Assembly: GCF_002866825.1 (NCBI RefSeq)
Contig: NZ_PKUS01000007.1
Location: 124,001 to 188,000 of the forward strand
DNA from: Pseudohalioglobus lutimaris
GTDB taxonomy: Bacteria > Pseudomonadota > Gammaproteobacteria > Pseudomonadales > Halieaceae
DNA length: 64,000 nucleotides
Reading direction: 5' to 3'
The translations under genes and the position numbers were made by a program. This document shows positions 29,091 to 40,191 of the stretch, one piece after another (the stretch's first letter is position 1; every line of letters starts with the position of its first letter). Below the pieces are notes generated by a model. The model saw only the letters and a list, made by a program, of their open reading frames with translations. It had not been told where the DNA came from and ran no database searches.

Positions 29091-30614
29091 ATGTGTGGCC
29101 TGGTGGGAATGGTGGCAAGCAACAATGTGGCCCCGGATATATACGACGCACTGACGGTGTTACAGCATCGCGGTCAGGACGCGGCAGGGATTATGACCTG
29201 CGAGGGCGGTCGTTTCAGCCTGCGCAAGAGCGAGGGTCTGGTGCGTGATGTGTTTCGTCAACAGCACATGCAGCGCCTGGAGGGCAGCATTGGTATCGGC
29301 CATGTCCGCTACCCTACTGCGGGCAGCTCCGGCCCGGCTCTGGCGCAGCCGTTCTATGTGAATTCTCCCTATGGCATTGCGCTGGCGCACAACGGCAACC
29401 TGACCAACGCAGAGCAACTTGGTCGCGAGCTGTTTCAGGACGACCTGCGTCATCTCAATACCGACTCCGATTCAGAAGTGTTGCTGAACATCTTCGCCCA
29501 CGAGCTGCAGATACAGGGCAAGCTGTCCCCTGTGGCAGATGATATTTTCAAGGCGGTAGAGGCCGTCCATCGGCGCTGCAGCGGCGGCTATGCCGCCGTT
29601 GGCCTGATCGTCAATTACGGTGTGGTGGGTTTTCGCGACCCTATGGGCATACGTCCTCTGGTTGTGGGCGAGCGAGTAGGACCTGGCGGCAAGAAGGACT
29701 ACATGATTGCCTCAGAGAGTGTTGCCCTGGACGTACTGGGCTTCAGCATGCTCGGCGACGTGGCTCCCGGTGAAGCCGTTTTCATCGATATGCAGGGTAA
29801 ATTGCATCGCCGCCAGTGCGCGGAAGCGCCGATGTTGCGGCCGTGCATCTTCGAGCATGTATATTTCGCCCGTCCCGATTCGCTTATGGACAGTATCTCG
29901 GTGTACAAGACGCGGATGCGCCAGGGCGCCACACTGGCCAACAAGATCCGCCGCGAACGTCCTGACCTGAATATTGACGTCGTGATACCCATCCCGGATA
30001 CAAGTCGCATTGCCGCTCAGTCCATGGCGTATGAGCTGGATATCAAGTTTCGCGAAGGCTTCATGAAGAATCGCTACATAGGCCGCACGTTTATTATGCC
30101 CGGCCAGAGTGAGCGCAAGAAGTCGGTGCGCCAGAAACTGAATCCCGTGCCCCTGGAATTTGAAGGCAAGGATGTGATGCTGGTGGACGACTCCATCGTA
30201 CGCGGTACAACTTGCCGGCAGATTATCCAGATGGCTCGCGACGCCGGCGCCCGCAACGTTTATTTTGCCTCAGCTGCGCCGCCGGTGCGCTTTCCCAACG
30301 TCTATGGAATCGACATGCCCTCAGCCTCGGAGTTGATAGCTCACGGTCGTACCGTCGACGAGGTGTGCAAGAAAATCGGCGCCGACTGGCTGGTTTACCA
30401 GGACCTGGATGACCTCATCCGCTGTTCCGCTGACGGCAATGACGACATCGAAGGCTTTGACTGCTCGGTTTTCAGCGGCGAGTACATCACCGGTGATGTC
30501 GACCAGCAGTACCTGGATCATATTGAAAATCAGCGCAACGACGAAGCGCAGAGCATGAAGCGCGCAGCGCAACAGGAGGAGGGCGCCGTTGTGGGAATCC
30601 ACAATAATGCCTGA
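29091..30614 (+). CDS. purF: Amidophosphoribosyltransferase
   Basis: 507 aa, first committed enzyme of purine synthesis (PRPP + glutamine to phosphoribosylamine). The N-terminal nucleophile is Cys2 ([12 protein letters not shown]) of the Ntn glutaminase domain, and the PRPP loop is [13 protein letters not shown]. Both are intact. RBS AGAGG upstream. Followed after 6 bases by metZ. Confidence 0.96.
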   Translation: MCGLVGMVASNNVAPDIYDALTVLQHRGQDAAGIMTCEGGRFSLRKSEGLVRDVFRQQHMQRLEGSIGIGHVRYPTAGSSGPALAQPFYVNSPYGIALAHNGNLTNAEQLGRELFQDDLRHLNTDSDSEVLLNIFAHELQIQGKLSPVADDIFKAVEAVHRRCSGGYAAVGLIVNYGVVGFRDPMGIRPLVVGERVGPGGKKDYMIASESVALDVLGFSMLGDVAPGEAVFIDMQGKLHRRQCAEAPMLRPCIFEHVYFARPDSLMDSISVYKTRMRQGATLANKIRRERPDLNIDVVIPIPDTSRIAAQSMAYELDIKFREGFMKNRYIGRTFIMPGQSERKKSVRQKLNPVPLEFEGKDVMLVDDSIVRGTTCRQIIQMARDAGARNVYFASAAPPVRFPNVYGIDMPSASELIAHGRTVDEVCKKIGADWLVYQDLDDLIRCSADGNDDIEGFDCSVFSGEYITGDVDQQYLDHIENQRNDEAQSMKRAAQQEEGAVVGIHNNA

Positions 30615-30620
30615 GCACAG

Positions 30621-31820
30621 ATGAACGATAATAACGACGATCCCCTGCAGGGTGCAGGCCTGGATACACTTGCGGTGCGTGCCGGTATCGCACGTACGGC
30701 AGAGGGCGAACACTCCGAGCCCATTTTTGCGACCTCCAGTTACGTGTTCGACTCGGCAGCCGAGGCCGCCGCCCGATTTGGCGGAGAGTCACAGGGTAAT
30801 GTTTACTCACGGTATACCAACCCCACTGTGCGAACGTTCGAGCAACGTATGGCCGCCCTTGAAGGGGGCGAGGCGGCAGTGGGAACGGCCTCGGGTATGG
30901 CTGCGATCCTGTCTACAGCCATGGCCCTGCTGAAAGCGGGCGACCACGTGGTCTGCTCCCGGGATGTCTTTGGCACTACCACCAACCTTTTTGCCCGGTA
31001 CATGGCGAAGTTTGGTGTGGACGTCACCTTTGTACCGCTGCTGGACCTGGAAGCCTGGGAGCGCGCGATCACACCGCAAACCGTTATGCTGTTTCTGGAG
31101 ACGCCCAGTAACCCGCTTTCCGAGGTCGCCGACCTGGCTTCGCTTTCAGCTCTGGCACGTGCCAGCAACTGCCTGCTGGTAGTCGACAACTGCCTTTGCA
31201 CACCGGCGCTGCAGACGCCGCTGGCCCTGGGCGCGGATATTGTTATCCACTCGGCGACCAAATACCTCGACGGGCAGGGGCGCTGCGTGGGCGGCGCGGT
31301 AGTTGGAAGTCAGCAACACATGGCCGAGGTAGAGACCTTCCTGCGCACTTGTGGGCCGACCATGAGCGCCTTCAACGCCTGGGTTTTCCTCAAGGGCCTG
31401 GAGACGCTGCGCCTGCGGATGGACGCGCATAGCACCGCAGCCCTGGAACTGGCCAACTGGTTGGTACAGCAGCCCGCTGTCGAGAAGGTCTACTATGCCG
31501 GATTGGAAAGCCATCCAGGGCATGACCTGGCGAAGCGACAGCAGCGAGCCTATGGCGGTGTTCTCTCGTTTCAGGTTAGAGGGGGTCAGGCCGAGGCCTG
31601 GCAGGTGATCGACGCCACCCGCATTATGTCGCTCACCGCCAACCTGGGTGATGCCAAGACCACAATCGTGCATCCGGCCACCACCACACATGGTCGTCTC
31701 AGTGACGAGCAGCGTGAACTAGCGGGCATCGGTCGTAACCTGATTCGTGTTTCCGTGGGGCTGGAGAGCATAGAGGATCTCAAGGCCGACCTGCAGCGAG
31801 GGTTCGCTGCGCTGGGCTGA
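30621..31820 (+). CDS. metZ: O-succinylhomoserine sulfhydrylase
   Basis: 399 aa Cys/Met-metabolism PLP enzyme. Forms homocysteine directly from O-succinylhomoserine and sulfide. PLP lysine K214 is in HSATKYLDGQGR. The opening AGLDTLAVRAGIARTAEGEHSEPIFATSSYVF matches MetZ rather than MetB or MetC, and the purF-metZ order is the Pseudomonas order, which supports the assignment. Confidence 0.92.
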   Translation: MNDNNDDPLQGAGLDTLAVRAGIARTAEGEHSEPIFATSSYVFDSAAEAAARFGGESQGNVYSRYTNPTVRTFEQRMAALEGGEAAVGTASGMAAILSTAMALLKAGDHVVCSRDVFGTTTNLFARYMAKFGVDVTFVPLLDLEAWERAITPQTVMLFLETPSNPLSEVADLASLSALARASNCLLVVDNCLCTPALQTPLALGADIVIHSATKYLDGQGRCVGGAVVGSQQHMAEVETFLRTCGPTMSAFNAWVFLKGLETLRLRMDAHSTAALELANWLVQQPAVEKVYYAGLESHPGHDLAKRQQRAYGGVLSFQVRGGQAEAWQVIDATRIMSLTANLGDAKTTIVHPATTTHGRLSDEQRELAGIGRNLIRVSVGLESIEDLKADLQRGFAALG

Positions 31821-31843
31821 GTGTAAGAAACCGGGGCAACAGC

Positions 31844-32773
31844 ATGCAGTTACAGGAAACGATTGACGCCGCCGTGGCTGAGGTGGGTACGGTATTGCTG
31901 GGTAAGGAACCGCAAATACGTCTCGCCCTTTGCTGCCTGTTTGCCCGTGGTCATCTGCTGATTGAAGATCTTCCCGGTATGGGTAAAACCACGCTGTCTC
32001 ATGCCCTGGCGGATGTATTGGGCCTGTCCTGGAATCGTGTTCAGTTTACCAGTGACCTGCTGCCAGCCGATATTCTGGGTGTGTCGGTGTACAACCGCAA
32101 TGATGCCACCTTCAGTTTTCACCCCGGCCCTGTGTTTACGCAACTGCTGCTCGCTGACGAGATCAATCGCACCACTCCGCGCACCCAGAGCGCACTGCTG
32201 GAAGCCATGGGGGAGGGTCAGGTCACCGTGGAGGGAGAAACTCGACCGCTGCCCGATCCCTTTTTTGTGGTTGCCACCCAGAACCCGGTTCATCAGTCCG
32301 GCACCTATCCGCTGCCCGAGTCACAGCTCGATCGCTTTCTGATGCGCCTTGAGTTGGGCTACCCTCATCCGCAGGCCGAGCGTGAAATGTTCCTGCGAGA
32401 ACGCAGTAATCGCGGCGAGCGCAAACCACTGCGGCAGATCATCAGTCAGGACCAGCTTCTGCGGATTCGTGAGGCGGTGATGCAGGTTCATGCCTCCGAC
32501 AACTTAGTGGACTATTTGCAGAGGTTGGTTGCCTATACGCGGAACAGTCCCGAGTTTGAGGTTGGCCTTTCTCCGCGAGGGGGCCTGGCACTGCTGGACT
32601 GCGCGCGCACCTGGGCGGTTATGAACAGTCGTGGCCACATTGTTCCCGAGGACCTGCAAATGGTGCTGCCAGCAGTGGCGGGGCATCGACTCGTTCCCAG
32701 CGGTGATTACGCGGGCGACGGTGCAGCGCTGGTGACCCTGCTGCAACGCAACGTAGACGTGATTCGTCCCTGA
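31844..32773 (+). CDS. MoxR-family AAA+ ATPase
   Basis: 309 aa. Walker A GMGKTT is at 45-50, Walker B LLLADEINR near 100-108, sensor-1 VVATQNPVHQSGTYPLPESQLDRF, and the C-terminal helical lid. MoxR ATPases act as chaperones with DUF58 and transglutaminase-type membrane partners, which are the next two genes. The cluster is therefore probably one functional unit. Confidence 0.93.
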   Translation: MQLQETIDAAVAEVGTVLLGKEPQIRLALCCLFARGHLLIEDLPGMGKTTLSHALADVLGLSWNRVQFTSDLLPADILGVSVYNRNDATFSFHPGPVFTQLLLADEINRTTPRTQSALLEAMGEGQVTVEGETRPLPDPFFVVATQNPVHQSGTYPLPESQLDRFLMRLELGYPHPQAEREMFLRERSNRGERKPLRQIISQDQLLRIREAVMQVHASDNLVDYLQRLVAYTRNSPEFEVGLSPRGGLALLDCARTWAVMNSRGHIVPEDLQMVLPAVAGHRLVPSGDYAGDGAALVTLLQRNVDVIRP

Positions 32774-32783
32774 GTCTCTGGCA

Positions 32784-33785
32784 TTGAACACGGTGGCGGG
32801 ATCGGCAACGGCATCGACTATAGGGTTGCGGGTCAGGCGTCGCTTTCGCGCCTGGATCAATAGACGGATTCCCCCGTCACGGGTGACCACGCTTAACCAG
32901 CGACGCATCTTTATTTTCCCCAGTAAGGCTGGCCTGTTCTACGCGCTGTGTATGTTGGTCATGCTGCTGGCGGCCATCAACTTCCAGAACAATTTGAGCT
33001 ATGGCCTGACGTTTCTGCTGTTTACCTTGTTTATCGTCGCCATACTGCACACCTACGCCAATCTCTCTGGCCTGACTATTCGGGCAGTACATGCGCGGCC
33101 GGCATTCCCCGGCCAGCGCTCCGAATTTGAATTGCAGTTGGAGCGCAGTCGCCGCGGGGAGCATGTGGGCCTGCGCTTGCAATGGCCGGGCGGATCTCCG
33201 GTCTCCGCCAGCCTGGTGGATAGTGACTCACTGCGCCTGCAGATGCATTTGCAGGTGGGGCAGCAGCGGGGTTGGTACAGCCCGGGACGCCTGCTTATAG
33301 AGTCCTCTTATCCCCTGGGACTGCTGCGCTGCTGGAGCTGGATTGATCTCGACCTGCATGCACTGGTCTATCCCCGTCCACTTGCATCAGCGGAACTGCC
33401 GGGACTGGCTGCAGAGACGCCCGATGGCGCGGCAGTGCTGATAGAGGGTAGCGATGATTTCTTTGGCTTTCGTGACTATCGACAGGGAGATTCGCTGAGG
33501 CAGATATACTGGAAGGGTCTGGCGCGTGGTCAAAACGTACAGGTAAAACAGTACGTGGCCTATGCTGATCGCAGCGTTTGGCTGGACTGGGAGATGTTCA
33601 CCGGACTGGGTACTGAGCAGCGCCTGTCTCATCTGTGCTACTGGGTGCTGCAGTTTGATGCACAGGGTGATGAGTACGGCATGCGTTTGCCGGGGGTGAC
33701 TATCGCACCCGACTGCGGTGAGCGTCACCGGGAGAGCGTGCTGCGTGCTTTGGCGTTGCACGGCACAGGGGAGCCCTCGCCGTGA
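32784..33785 (+). CDS. DUF58-domain membrane protein
   Basis: 333 aa from TTG 32784. Two N-terminal membrane helices (GLFYALCMLVMLLAAINF and LTFLLFTLFIVAILH), then a soluble domain with the DUF58 core DDFFGFRDYRQGDSLRQIYWKGLARG. Family function is not settled; it consistently accompanies MoxR ATPases and TgpA-type transglutaminases. Its stop overlaps the next start by four bases. Confidence 0.88.
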   Translation: MNTVAGSATASTIGLRVRRRFRAWINRRIPPSRVTTLNQRRIFIFPSKAGLFYALCMLVMLLAAINFQNNLSYGLTFLLFTLFIVAILHTYANLSGLTIRAVHARPAFPGQRSEFELQLERSRRGEHVGLRLQWPGGSPVSASLVDSDSLRLQMHLQVGQQRGWYSPGRLLIESSYPLGLLRCWSWIDLDLHALVYPRPLASAELPGLAAETPDGAAVLIEGSDDFFGFRDYRQGDSLRQIYWKGLARGQNVQVKQYVAYADRSVWLDWEMFTGLGTEQRLSHLCYWVLQFDAQGDEYGMRLPGVTIAPDCGERHRESVLRALALHGTGEPSP

Positions 33786-35767
33786 AGGTGGAGCAGCAGA
33801 TTCCGCGCAATGCCCTGGTGTGGATAATCATCAGCCTGTTTACGCTGGTGTTACCGCACATCGAGCGCGTTCCCCACTGGGTGTTATCAGTTTACGTTCT
33901 CTCCGCCATCTGGCGGGTGATGGTTTACCGCGGGCGCTGGTCGTTTCCGCGCTGGCCGATCAAGCTGGGGCTGATCTTCGCCGCGTTTGCCGGCATTCTG
34001 TTCAGTTATCGCAGCCTGATTGGCCTGGAGCCCACGGTGGCTCTGCTACTCGCGGCGTTTGCCTTCAAGCTGCTTGAGTTGAAGGAACGAAAGGATGCCT
34101 ACGTACTCCTGTTCCTGGGCTACTTCGTCATACTCACCGAATTCCTGTTCAGTCAGGACCTGCTGATAGTCCTGCTCTGCGTGGTCAATGTGGTTTTGGT
34201 GACGACGGCCCTGGTGGCATTGCACCGCCCCGGGGTGGATAGTTTCAGCACCAGGCCGCTGACCAAAGCGTCTTTGATGGTACTGCAGGCAATGCCCCTG
34301 ATGCTGGTGCTTTTCTTTCTGTTCCCGCGCATCGGCCCGCTGTGGACTGTACCCATAAAGAGTCAGCAGGCGACCACGGGTATGAGTGAGTTCATGACGC
34401 CGGGTGATGTTTCACAACTCAGCCGCTCCAGCGAAGTGGCGTTTCGGGTGGAGTTCGATGGTGCGATACCTCCCCGGTCAACGCTCTACTGGCGTGGGCT
34501 GGTAATGAGCCGTCTGCGTGAAAATACCTGGAGCGCACTGGATTACTACGAAGTACCTGCCCGCGAGAGGCGGCCCCAGGAGCCGCAGTTCACAGGTGTA
34601 CCCTTACGCTACTCGGTGATCATGGCGCCTACCCAGCAGCGCTGGCTATACAGTTTGCGCTATGCCCGCAGCACGGACGCGGGGATTCTTAATGCGGCGG
34701 ATTACCGATTGTTCCGTCCGGTGATCATAGAGGATGACCTGCTTTACCGCGTAACGTCCTGGCCCGCGGCGCAACTGGAAGAGAGGCTTTCAGATTGGCG
34801 TAGGCGCACTGAGTTGGCCCTGCCGCCTCAGGCTAATCCGCGAGTACGACAGTTAGCGCAATCCATCGCGGCAGATGCGCATGACAGCCAGGAAATCGTC
34901 GACGCGGTACTGACGCTGTTCCGTGAGCAGCCCTTCGTGTACACCTTGCAGCCGCCGCTGTTGCCTCAGCAAGATCCCATGGACGCATTCCTGTTCGATA
35001 CACGGCGTGGCTTTTGTGAGCATTATGCTTCTGTATTTGTCATTATGATGCGTGCTGCCGGTGTGCCGGCACGTGTTGTCGCCGGCTATCAGGGAGGAGA
35101 GGTCAATCCGGTCAATCGCACGGTCATTGTGCACCAGTTCGATGCCCACGCTTGGGCGGAAGTGTGGATACAGGGGCAGGGCTGGGTACGTGTGGACCCG
35201 ACTGCCGCTGTTTCTCCCGAGCGTATCGAATTGGGCCTGGAAGAGGCACTGGCCGGGGAGGGCAGTTTTCTTGCTGATTCGCCACTGTCGCCGCTGCGCT
35301 ATCGTCGAATTGACATTATCAACAAGCTGCGCCTGCGCTACGACGCCCTGACTTATCGTTGGCAGAGCTGGGTGGTTGGTTTCAACGCCGATACGCAGTT
35401 GCAGCTTCTGCAACGTTGGTTCGGTGAGTTCAGCGCCCGCACGTTTGCCGTGGTGATCCTCGGCAGCTGGGCGTTGGTACTGATCCCCGTGGGCCTGGTG
35501 CTGTTACTGCGCCGTAAAGTGCACAAGCTGAGCAAGCTTGACCGGCTTTACCTGCGTTTCTGCGACAAGTTGGAGAAGCGGGGAGTGACGCGTGAGGCAG
35601 GAGAATCGCCGTCGGCATTTGCCTCGCGAGCACAGCATCAACTGCCGCTTATGGCCCGGAGTATCGCCGATGTTACACAGCGCTATCAGCGCCTGGCCTA
35701 TGCCGGAACGGATGACAGCGACCGCGAGCTCGATGAACTTGCCAGAGCGGTAAGGAAGTTGAACTGA
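33782..35767 (+). CDS. tgpA: TgpA-like membrane transglutaminase-fold protein (DUF3488)
   Basis: 661 aa. N-terminal block of membrane helices to about residue 195 (DUF3488). The periplasmic transglutaminase-like domain has the triad C412 (GFCEHYASVF), H456 (HAWAEVW) and D472 (VDPTAAV). One further helix near 560 is followed by a cytoplasmic DUF4129-like tail. In Pseudomonas aeruginosa TgpA is essential and has transglutaminase activity; the periplasmic substrate here is unknown. Translationally coupled to DUF58 and to the downstream GNAT gene. Confidence 0.9.
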   Translation: MKVEQQIPRNALVWIIISLFTLVLPHIERVPHWVLSVYVLSAIWRVMVYRGRWSFPRWPIKLGLIFAAFAGILFSYRSLIGLEPTVALLLAAFAFKLLELKERKDAYVLLFLGYFVILTEFLFSQDLLIVLLCVVNVVLVTTALVALHRPGVDSFSTRPLTKASLMVLQAMPLMLVLFFLFPRIGPLWTVPIKSQQATTGMSEFMTPGDVSQLSRSSEVAFRVEFDGAIPPRSTLYWRGLVMSRLRENTWSALDYYEVPARERRPQEPQFTGVPLRYSVIMAPTQQRWLYSLRYARSTDAGILNAADYRLFRPVIIEDDLLYRVTSWPAAQLEERLSDWRRRTELALPPQANPRVRQLAQSIAADAHDSQEIVDAVLTLFREQPFVYTLQPPLLPQQDPMDAFLFDTRRGFCEHYASVFVIMMRAAGVPARVVAGYQGGEVNPVNRTVIVHQFDAHAWAEVWIQGQGWVRVDPTAAVSPERIELGLEEALAGEGSFLADSPLSPLRYRRIDIINKLRLRYDALTYRWQSWVVGFNADTQLQLLQRWFGEFSARTFAVVILGSWALVLIPVGLVLLLRRKVHKLSKLDRLYLRFCDKLEKRGVTREAGESPSAFASRAQHQLPLMARSIADVTQRYQRLAYAGTDDSDRELDELARAVRKLN

Positions 35768-36270
35768 TGATCAGAACCGTGCGCAGTTCCGATATCCCCG
35801 TCCTTCTTGAGATATACAATCATTACATTCTGCATTCGCCTGCGACATTCGAAGAAGAGACAATCGATGGGGAAAACATGGGCGAGCGTATCCATACGGT
35901 GCATGGACTGGGGCTGCCCTGGCTGGTTGCAGAGGAGGGAGGGCAAACAGTTGGTTATGCCTACGCCAACCGGTGGCGCGAGCGAAGTGCCTACCGGCAT
36001 AGCGTCGAAGTCACCGTTTACATTGCGCCGGAGCATATAGGGGAAGGATGGGGCCGGCGCTTGTATCAGGCGCTGTTCGATAGCCTGCGGCAAAACAATA
36101 TTCATGTTGCGCTCGCGGGTATTACTTTGCCCAACGCGGCGAGTGTGGCCCTGCACGAGAAGATGGGTATGCGCAAGGTCGCCCACCTGGAAGAGGTGGG
36201 CTTCAAACAGGGGCAGTGGCTGGACGTGGGCTACTGGCAGATCAATTTCCAAGGGGAGCATGAGAAGTGA
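35767..36270 (+). CDS. GNAT N-acetyltransferase, phosphinothricin/YncA type
   Basis: 167 aa. MIRTVRSSDIPVLLEIYNHYI opening, the R/Q-x-x-G-x-G/A-like acetyl-CoA loop IGEGWGRRLYQAL, and the late NAASVALHEKMGMRKVAHLEEVGFKQGQWLDVGYWQ signature typical of Pat/MnaT enzymes that acetylate small amines such as methionine derivatives. Overlaps tgpA by one base and the LLM gene by four bases. Confidence 0.87.
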   Translation: MIRTVRSSDIPVLLEIYNHYILHSPATFEEETIDGENMGERIHTVHGLGLPWLVAEEGGQTVGYAYANRWRERSAYRHSVEVTVYIAPEHIGEGWGRRLYQALFDSLRQNNIHVALAGITLPNAASVALHEKMGMRKVAHLEEVGFKQGQWLDVGYWQINFQGEHEK

Positions 36271-37310
36271 CGCAGGGCACGACATTCAAGATTGATGGAC
36301 CATTTTATTCCACACTGGATACGGCCGCCGCCGGCGCCGCCGAACTTGCAGGTATAGGATACGACGGCCTATACACGCTGGAGGGCGCGCACGATCCCTT
36401 TTATCCGCTGGTTATCGCGGCAGAACACGCCCCCGGGATTGATATCGCCACGTCCATTGCCGTCTCATTTCCGCGCAATCCCCTACACCTTGCCTACCAG
36501 GCGCTGGATCTGCAGAACTTTTCCAAGGGGCATTTCTATCTGGGCCTGGGGTCGCAGATTAAACCGCATATCGAGAAGCGCTTCGGTACCGAATTCTCGC
36601 CGGTAGCGGCGCGCATGCGCGAGCAGATTCTAGCGATCAAGGCGATCTTTGCCTGCTTCCAGCATAACGAGCCGCTCAATTTCCAGGGCAATTACTACCG
36701 CCATACCCTGATGACGCCCATGTTTAATCCCGGGCCCTGTGAATATGGTTTGCCGCCCATACTCACCGGTGGCTTTGGCCCGAAGATGTGCCAGATGGCT
36801 GGGGAGGTGGCTGACGGGCTGATTGTTCACCCGTTTCATACCTTGCCCTATATCGACCAGTGCGTGCTGCCCAATGTTCGCCAGGGGCAGGCTTTGCGCG
36901 CAGATCCGGCCGAGGCTTTCCTGCTGTCCTTCTCAGCGATGGTGATTACCGGCAGCAGTGAACGGAACCTTGAGAACGCATATAACGGTGTGCGTAGCCT
37001 GATCGCTTTTTACGGTTCCACACCATCCTACTTGCCTGCGCTGGACGCCGTGGGCTTCGGTGACCTGCAGCCCAGGCTGAATCGCCTGTCCAAGGAAAAC
37101 AACGTAAAGGAAATGGAGGCGTTGATTCCACGGGAGCTGGTTGAGCAGATTGCCGTCATCGGCGAACCTCACGAAATTGCACAGAAGCTGGTGGAGAAGT
37201 ACGGCGGTATGGCCTCGCGAATCGGCATTTATGCACCGTACTTTGCCGAGCCCGGGGTGTGGCAAGGCATTATCGCTGATATCAAAAGGCTGCAGGGACG
37301 TGAGGACTGA
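36267..37310 (+). CDS. LLM-class F420/flavin-dependent oxidoreductase
   Basis: 347 aa from GTG 36267. TIM-barrel luciferase-like enzyme with GIDIATSIAVSFPRNPLHLAYQALDLQNFSKGHFYLGLGSQIKPHIEKRFG, which resembles the TIGR03617-type subfamily. Cofactor (FMN or F420) and substrate are unresolved. It is distinct from the LLM protein at 5986. Ends just before a strong terminator. Confidence 0.82.
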   Translation: MTQGTTFKIDGPFYSTLDTAAAGAAELAGIGYDGLYTLEGAHDPFYPLVIAAEHAPGIDIATSIAVSFPRNPLHLAYQALDLQNFSKGHFYLGLGSQIKPHIEKRFGTEFSPVAARMREQILAIKAIFACFQHNEPLNFQGNYYRHTLMTPMFNPGPCEYGLPPILTGGFGPKMCQMAGEVADGLIVHPFHTLPYIDQCVLPNVRQGQALRADPAEAFLLSFSAMVITGSSERNLENAYNGVRSLIAFYGSTPSYLPALDAVGFGDLQPRLNRLSKENNVKEMEALIPRELVEQIAVIGEPHEIAQKLVEKYGGMASRIGIYAPYFAEPGVWQGIIADIKRLQGRED

Positions 37311-37347
37311 ATCATTGCCACGTCACCCGTTTAACGGAGCATAAAAA

Positions 37348-37369
37348 AACCCGCCTGGGCGGGTTCTTT
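37348..37369. terminator. Bidirectional rho-independent terminator
   Basis: AACCCGCC and GGCGGGTT form a GC-rich stem (37348-37365) flanked by a run of A on the left (37343-37349) and TTCTTTT on the right. It therefore works in both directions, ending the LLM gene on the plus strand and acnB on the minus strand. Confidence 0.85.
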
Positions 37370-37391
37370 TATGGCGCAGTGTCAGCGTTGA

Positions 37392-40007
37392 TCAGGCGCT
37401 TAACTCCTGTATCTCCACCGCAGCGATACGCGCGCCTTCTTCTGCGCTCTTCTGGAACTCCACAATCTGGTCGAAGTTCATGTAGCGGTAGATTTCATCG
37501 GACATCGCATCCAGGTCCTTGGCGAAGGACATATATTCCTCCGGCGTGGGTAGCTTGCCGAGGATGGCGCCTACGGAGGCCAGCTCAGCACTGGTGAGAT
37601 AGACATTGGCACCATCACCGAGTCGGTTGGGGAAGTTTCGTGTGGAGGTGGACAGTACCGTGGAGTTGGCGGCCACTCGCGCCTGGTTGCCCATGCACAG
37701 CGAACAGCCGGGCATTTCGGTGCGTGCTCCGGCTGCGCCGAAGATGTTGTAGTAGCCCTCCTGCATCAGCAGGTGCTCGTCCATGCGCGTGGGCGGCACA
37801 ATCCACATGCGGGTGGAAATACCACCCTTGTGTTGCTCCAGCAGTTTGCCGGCCGCGCGGAAGTGACCGATGTTGGTCATGCAACTGCCAATAAAGACTT
37901 CGTCAACCTTGTCGCCGGCTACAGAGGAGAGCAGACGGGCATCGTCCGGGTCGTTGGGGCAGCAGACGATTGGCTCGGTCACGTCTGCGAGGTCAATTTC
38001 AATGACGGCGGCGTATTCAGCGTCCGCGTCGGCCTTCATCAGGCTGGGATTGGCCAGCCACTCTTCCATCTTGCGCGCGCGGCGTTCCAGGGTGCGCGAA
38101 TCGCCATAGCCTTCAGCGATCATGGAGCGCAGCAGTACGATGTTGGAGCGCAGGTACTCGGCGACAGTGTCCTCGTCGAGGTCGATGGTGCAGCCGGCCG
38201 CGGAGCGTTCTGCCGATGCATCGGAGAGCTCAAACGCCTGCTCTACGGTGAGGTTCTTCAGGCCTTCGATTTCCAGTATGTTGCCGGAGAAGATGTTTTT
38301 CTTGCCTTTCTTTTCCACGGTCAACAGGCCTTGCTTGATCGCATAGTAGGGAATGGCGTGCACCAGGTCGCGCAGTGTAATGCCCGGCTGCATGTCGCCC
38401 TTGAAGCGCACCAGCACCGACTCTGGCATATCCAGCGGCATCACACCGGTGGCGGCCGCAAACGCCACCAGGCCCGATCCGGCCGGGAAGGAAATACCCA
38501 TGGGGAAGCGGGTGTGGGAGTCTCCGCCGGTCCCTACAGTGTCGGGCAGCAGCATGCGGTTCAACCAGGAGTGGATGATGCCATCGCCGGGGCGCAGGGA
38601 AACACCACCGCGGGTCATGATGAAATCGGGCAATGAGTGCTGCGTGTCAATGTCCACGGGCTTGGGGTAGGCCGCGGTGTGACAGAAAGACTGCATGGTC
38701 AGGTCTGCAGAGAAGCCCAGGCACGCCAGGTCTTTCAGTTCGTCGCGGGTCATCGGGCCGGTAGTGTCCTGTGAGCCCACGGTGGTCATAAGCGGCTCAC
38801 AATATGTACCGGGGCGAATACCGTCCGTACCGCAGGCCTTGCCCACCATCTTCTGTGCCAGGGTGAAGCCCTTGCCGGTATCAACAGGCTGCTCGGGCGT
38901 GCGGAACAGGTCTGTTGCGCCCAGGCCCAGAGCCTCGCGCGCACGGGTAGTCAGACCGCGGCCAATGATCAGGTTGATGCGGCCACCGGCGCGCACCTCG
39001 TCCAGCAGTACGTCGGACTTCAGTTCAAACTCAGAAATCACCTCGCCAGACTCAGAGAGAATCTTGCCGTCGTAGGGACGGATCTCGATCACGTCGCCCA
39101 TGCCCAGGTTGTCTACCGGTGCCTCGAATACCAGCGCGCCGGCGTCTTCCATGGTGTTGTAGAAAATCGGGGCAACTTTACCGCCGATGCAGATGCCGCC
39201 GCCTTTCTTGTTAGGCACGCCGTCGATTTCGTCGCCGAAGAACCACAGCACGGAGTTGGTGGCAGACTTGCGCGACGAGCCGGTGCCGACCACGTCGCCA
39301 ACGAACGCAACGGGGAGGCCCTTGTCCTGAATGTCCTGTATCTGCTGCATTGGGCCGGTGACACCGTGTTCTGCCGGCTCCAGGCCATCGCGGGTCATCT
39401 TGTACATGGCCAGCGCGTGCAGTGGAATGTCCGGACGCGACCAGGCATCGGGCGCGGGGGAGAGGTCGTCAGTGTTGGTTTCGCCGGTGACCTTGAATAC
39501 GGAAACCTTGATTGATTCGGGTACAGCGTCCTGGTTGGTGAACCATTCGCCATCCGCCCAGGACTGCATGACACCCTTGGCATTCTCATTGCCGTTGGTG
39601 GCGAGCTCGGCCACATCATGGAAGGCGTCAAACATCAGCAGTGTGTGCTTGAGTTCCTCGGCGGCCTGTGTGCCGAGATCCGCGTCTGTCAGTAAACCGA
39701 CCAGCGTTTCGATGTTGTAACCACCGTGCATATTGCCCAGCAGTTTGACCGCTGCCAGGCGATCGATCAGCGGGCTCTCAGCCTCGCCTTTGACGATAGC
39801 AGAAAGGAAGCCGGCCTTGACGTAGGCGGCCTCATCCACGCCGGGGGGGACGCGTGTGGTGATCAGGTCCAACAGGTAGTCTTCCTCGCCCGCAGGCGGG
39901 TTCTTCAACAGCTCTACCAGGTCGGCAACCTGCTCTGCGCTCAGGGGTTTGGGAGGAATATTCTGTGCGGCGCGTTCGGCCACGTGTTCGCGATATGCTT
40001 CTAGCAC
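37392..40007 (-). CDS. acnB: Aconitate hydratase B
   Basis: 871 aa, the AcnB architecture: N-terminal HEAT-like domain ([22 protein letters not shown]), swivel domain, then the catalytic core. Cluster cysteines lie in [13 protein letters not shown] and CSLCMGN. Interconverts citrate and isocitrate and can bind mRNA when the cluster is lost. RBS AAGGAG upstream of the start. Divergent from the DUF1289 gene. Confidence 0.96.
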   Translation of the reverse strand: MLEAYREHVAERAAQNIPPKPLSAEQVADLVELLKNPPAGEEDYLLDLITTRVPPGVDEAAYVKAGFLSAIVKGEAESPLIDRLAAVKLLGNMHGGYNIETLVGLLTDADLGTQAAEELKHTLLMFDAFHDVAELATNGNENAKGVMQSWADGEWFTNQDAVPESIKVSVFKVTGETNTDDLSPAPDAWSRPDIPLHALAMYKMTRDGLEPAEHGVTGPMQQIQDIQDKGLPVAFVGDVVGTGSSRKSATNSVLWFFGDEIDGVPNKKGGGICIGGKVAPIFYNTMEDAGALVFEAPVDNLGMGDVIEIRPYDGKILSESGEVISEFELKSDVLLDEVRAGGRINLIIGRGLTTRAREALGLGATDLFRTPEQPVDTGKGFTLAQKMVGKACGTDGIRPGTYCEPLMTTVGSQDTTGPMTRDELKDLACLGFSADLTMQSFCHTAAYPKPVDIDTQHSLPDFIMTRGGVSLRPGDGIIHSWLNRMLLPDTVGTGGDSHTRFPMGISFPAGSGLVAFAAATGVMPLDMPESVLVRFKGDMQPGITLRDLVHAIPYYAIKQGLLTVEKKGKKNIFSGNILEIEGLKNLTVEQAFELSDASAERSAAGCTIDLDEDTVAEYLRSNIVLLRSMIAEGYGDSRTLERRARKMEEWLANPSLMKADADAEYAAVIEIDLADVTEPIVCCPNDPDDARLLSSVAGDKVDEVFIGSCMTNIGHFRAAGKLLEQHKGGISTRMWIVPPTRMDEHLLMQEGYYNIFGAAGARTEMPGCSLCMGNQARVAANSTVLSTSTRNFPNRLGDGANVYLTSAELASVGAILGKLPTPEEYMSFAKDLDAMSDEIYRYMNFDQIVEFQKSAEEGARIAAVEIQELSA

Positions 40008-40191
40008 GGTAGAGCTCCTTTGACTGTGAAGAAGTCCTCCGGCAGAGGGTAGCGCCGGTGGCTCCTGTAGAGAAAAATTCGGGCAAAAGTATAGCTCACG
40101 AGCAAAATAAGATAAATGAATTGCCCCCTATATCGTGCATTCATCAGGGTGATATTCTAAACTCGCGCCCTGGCCGCGGTGGCGTTTGGAA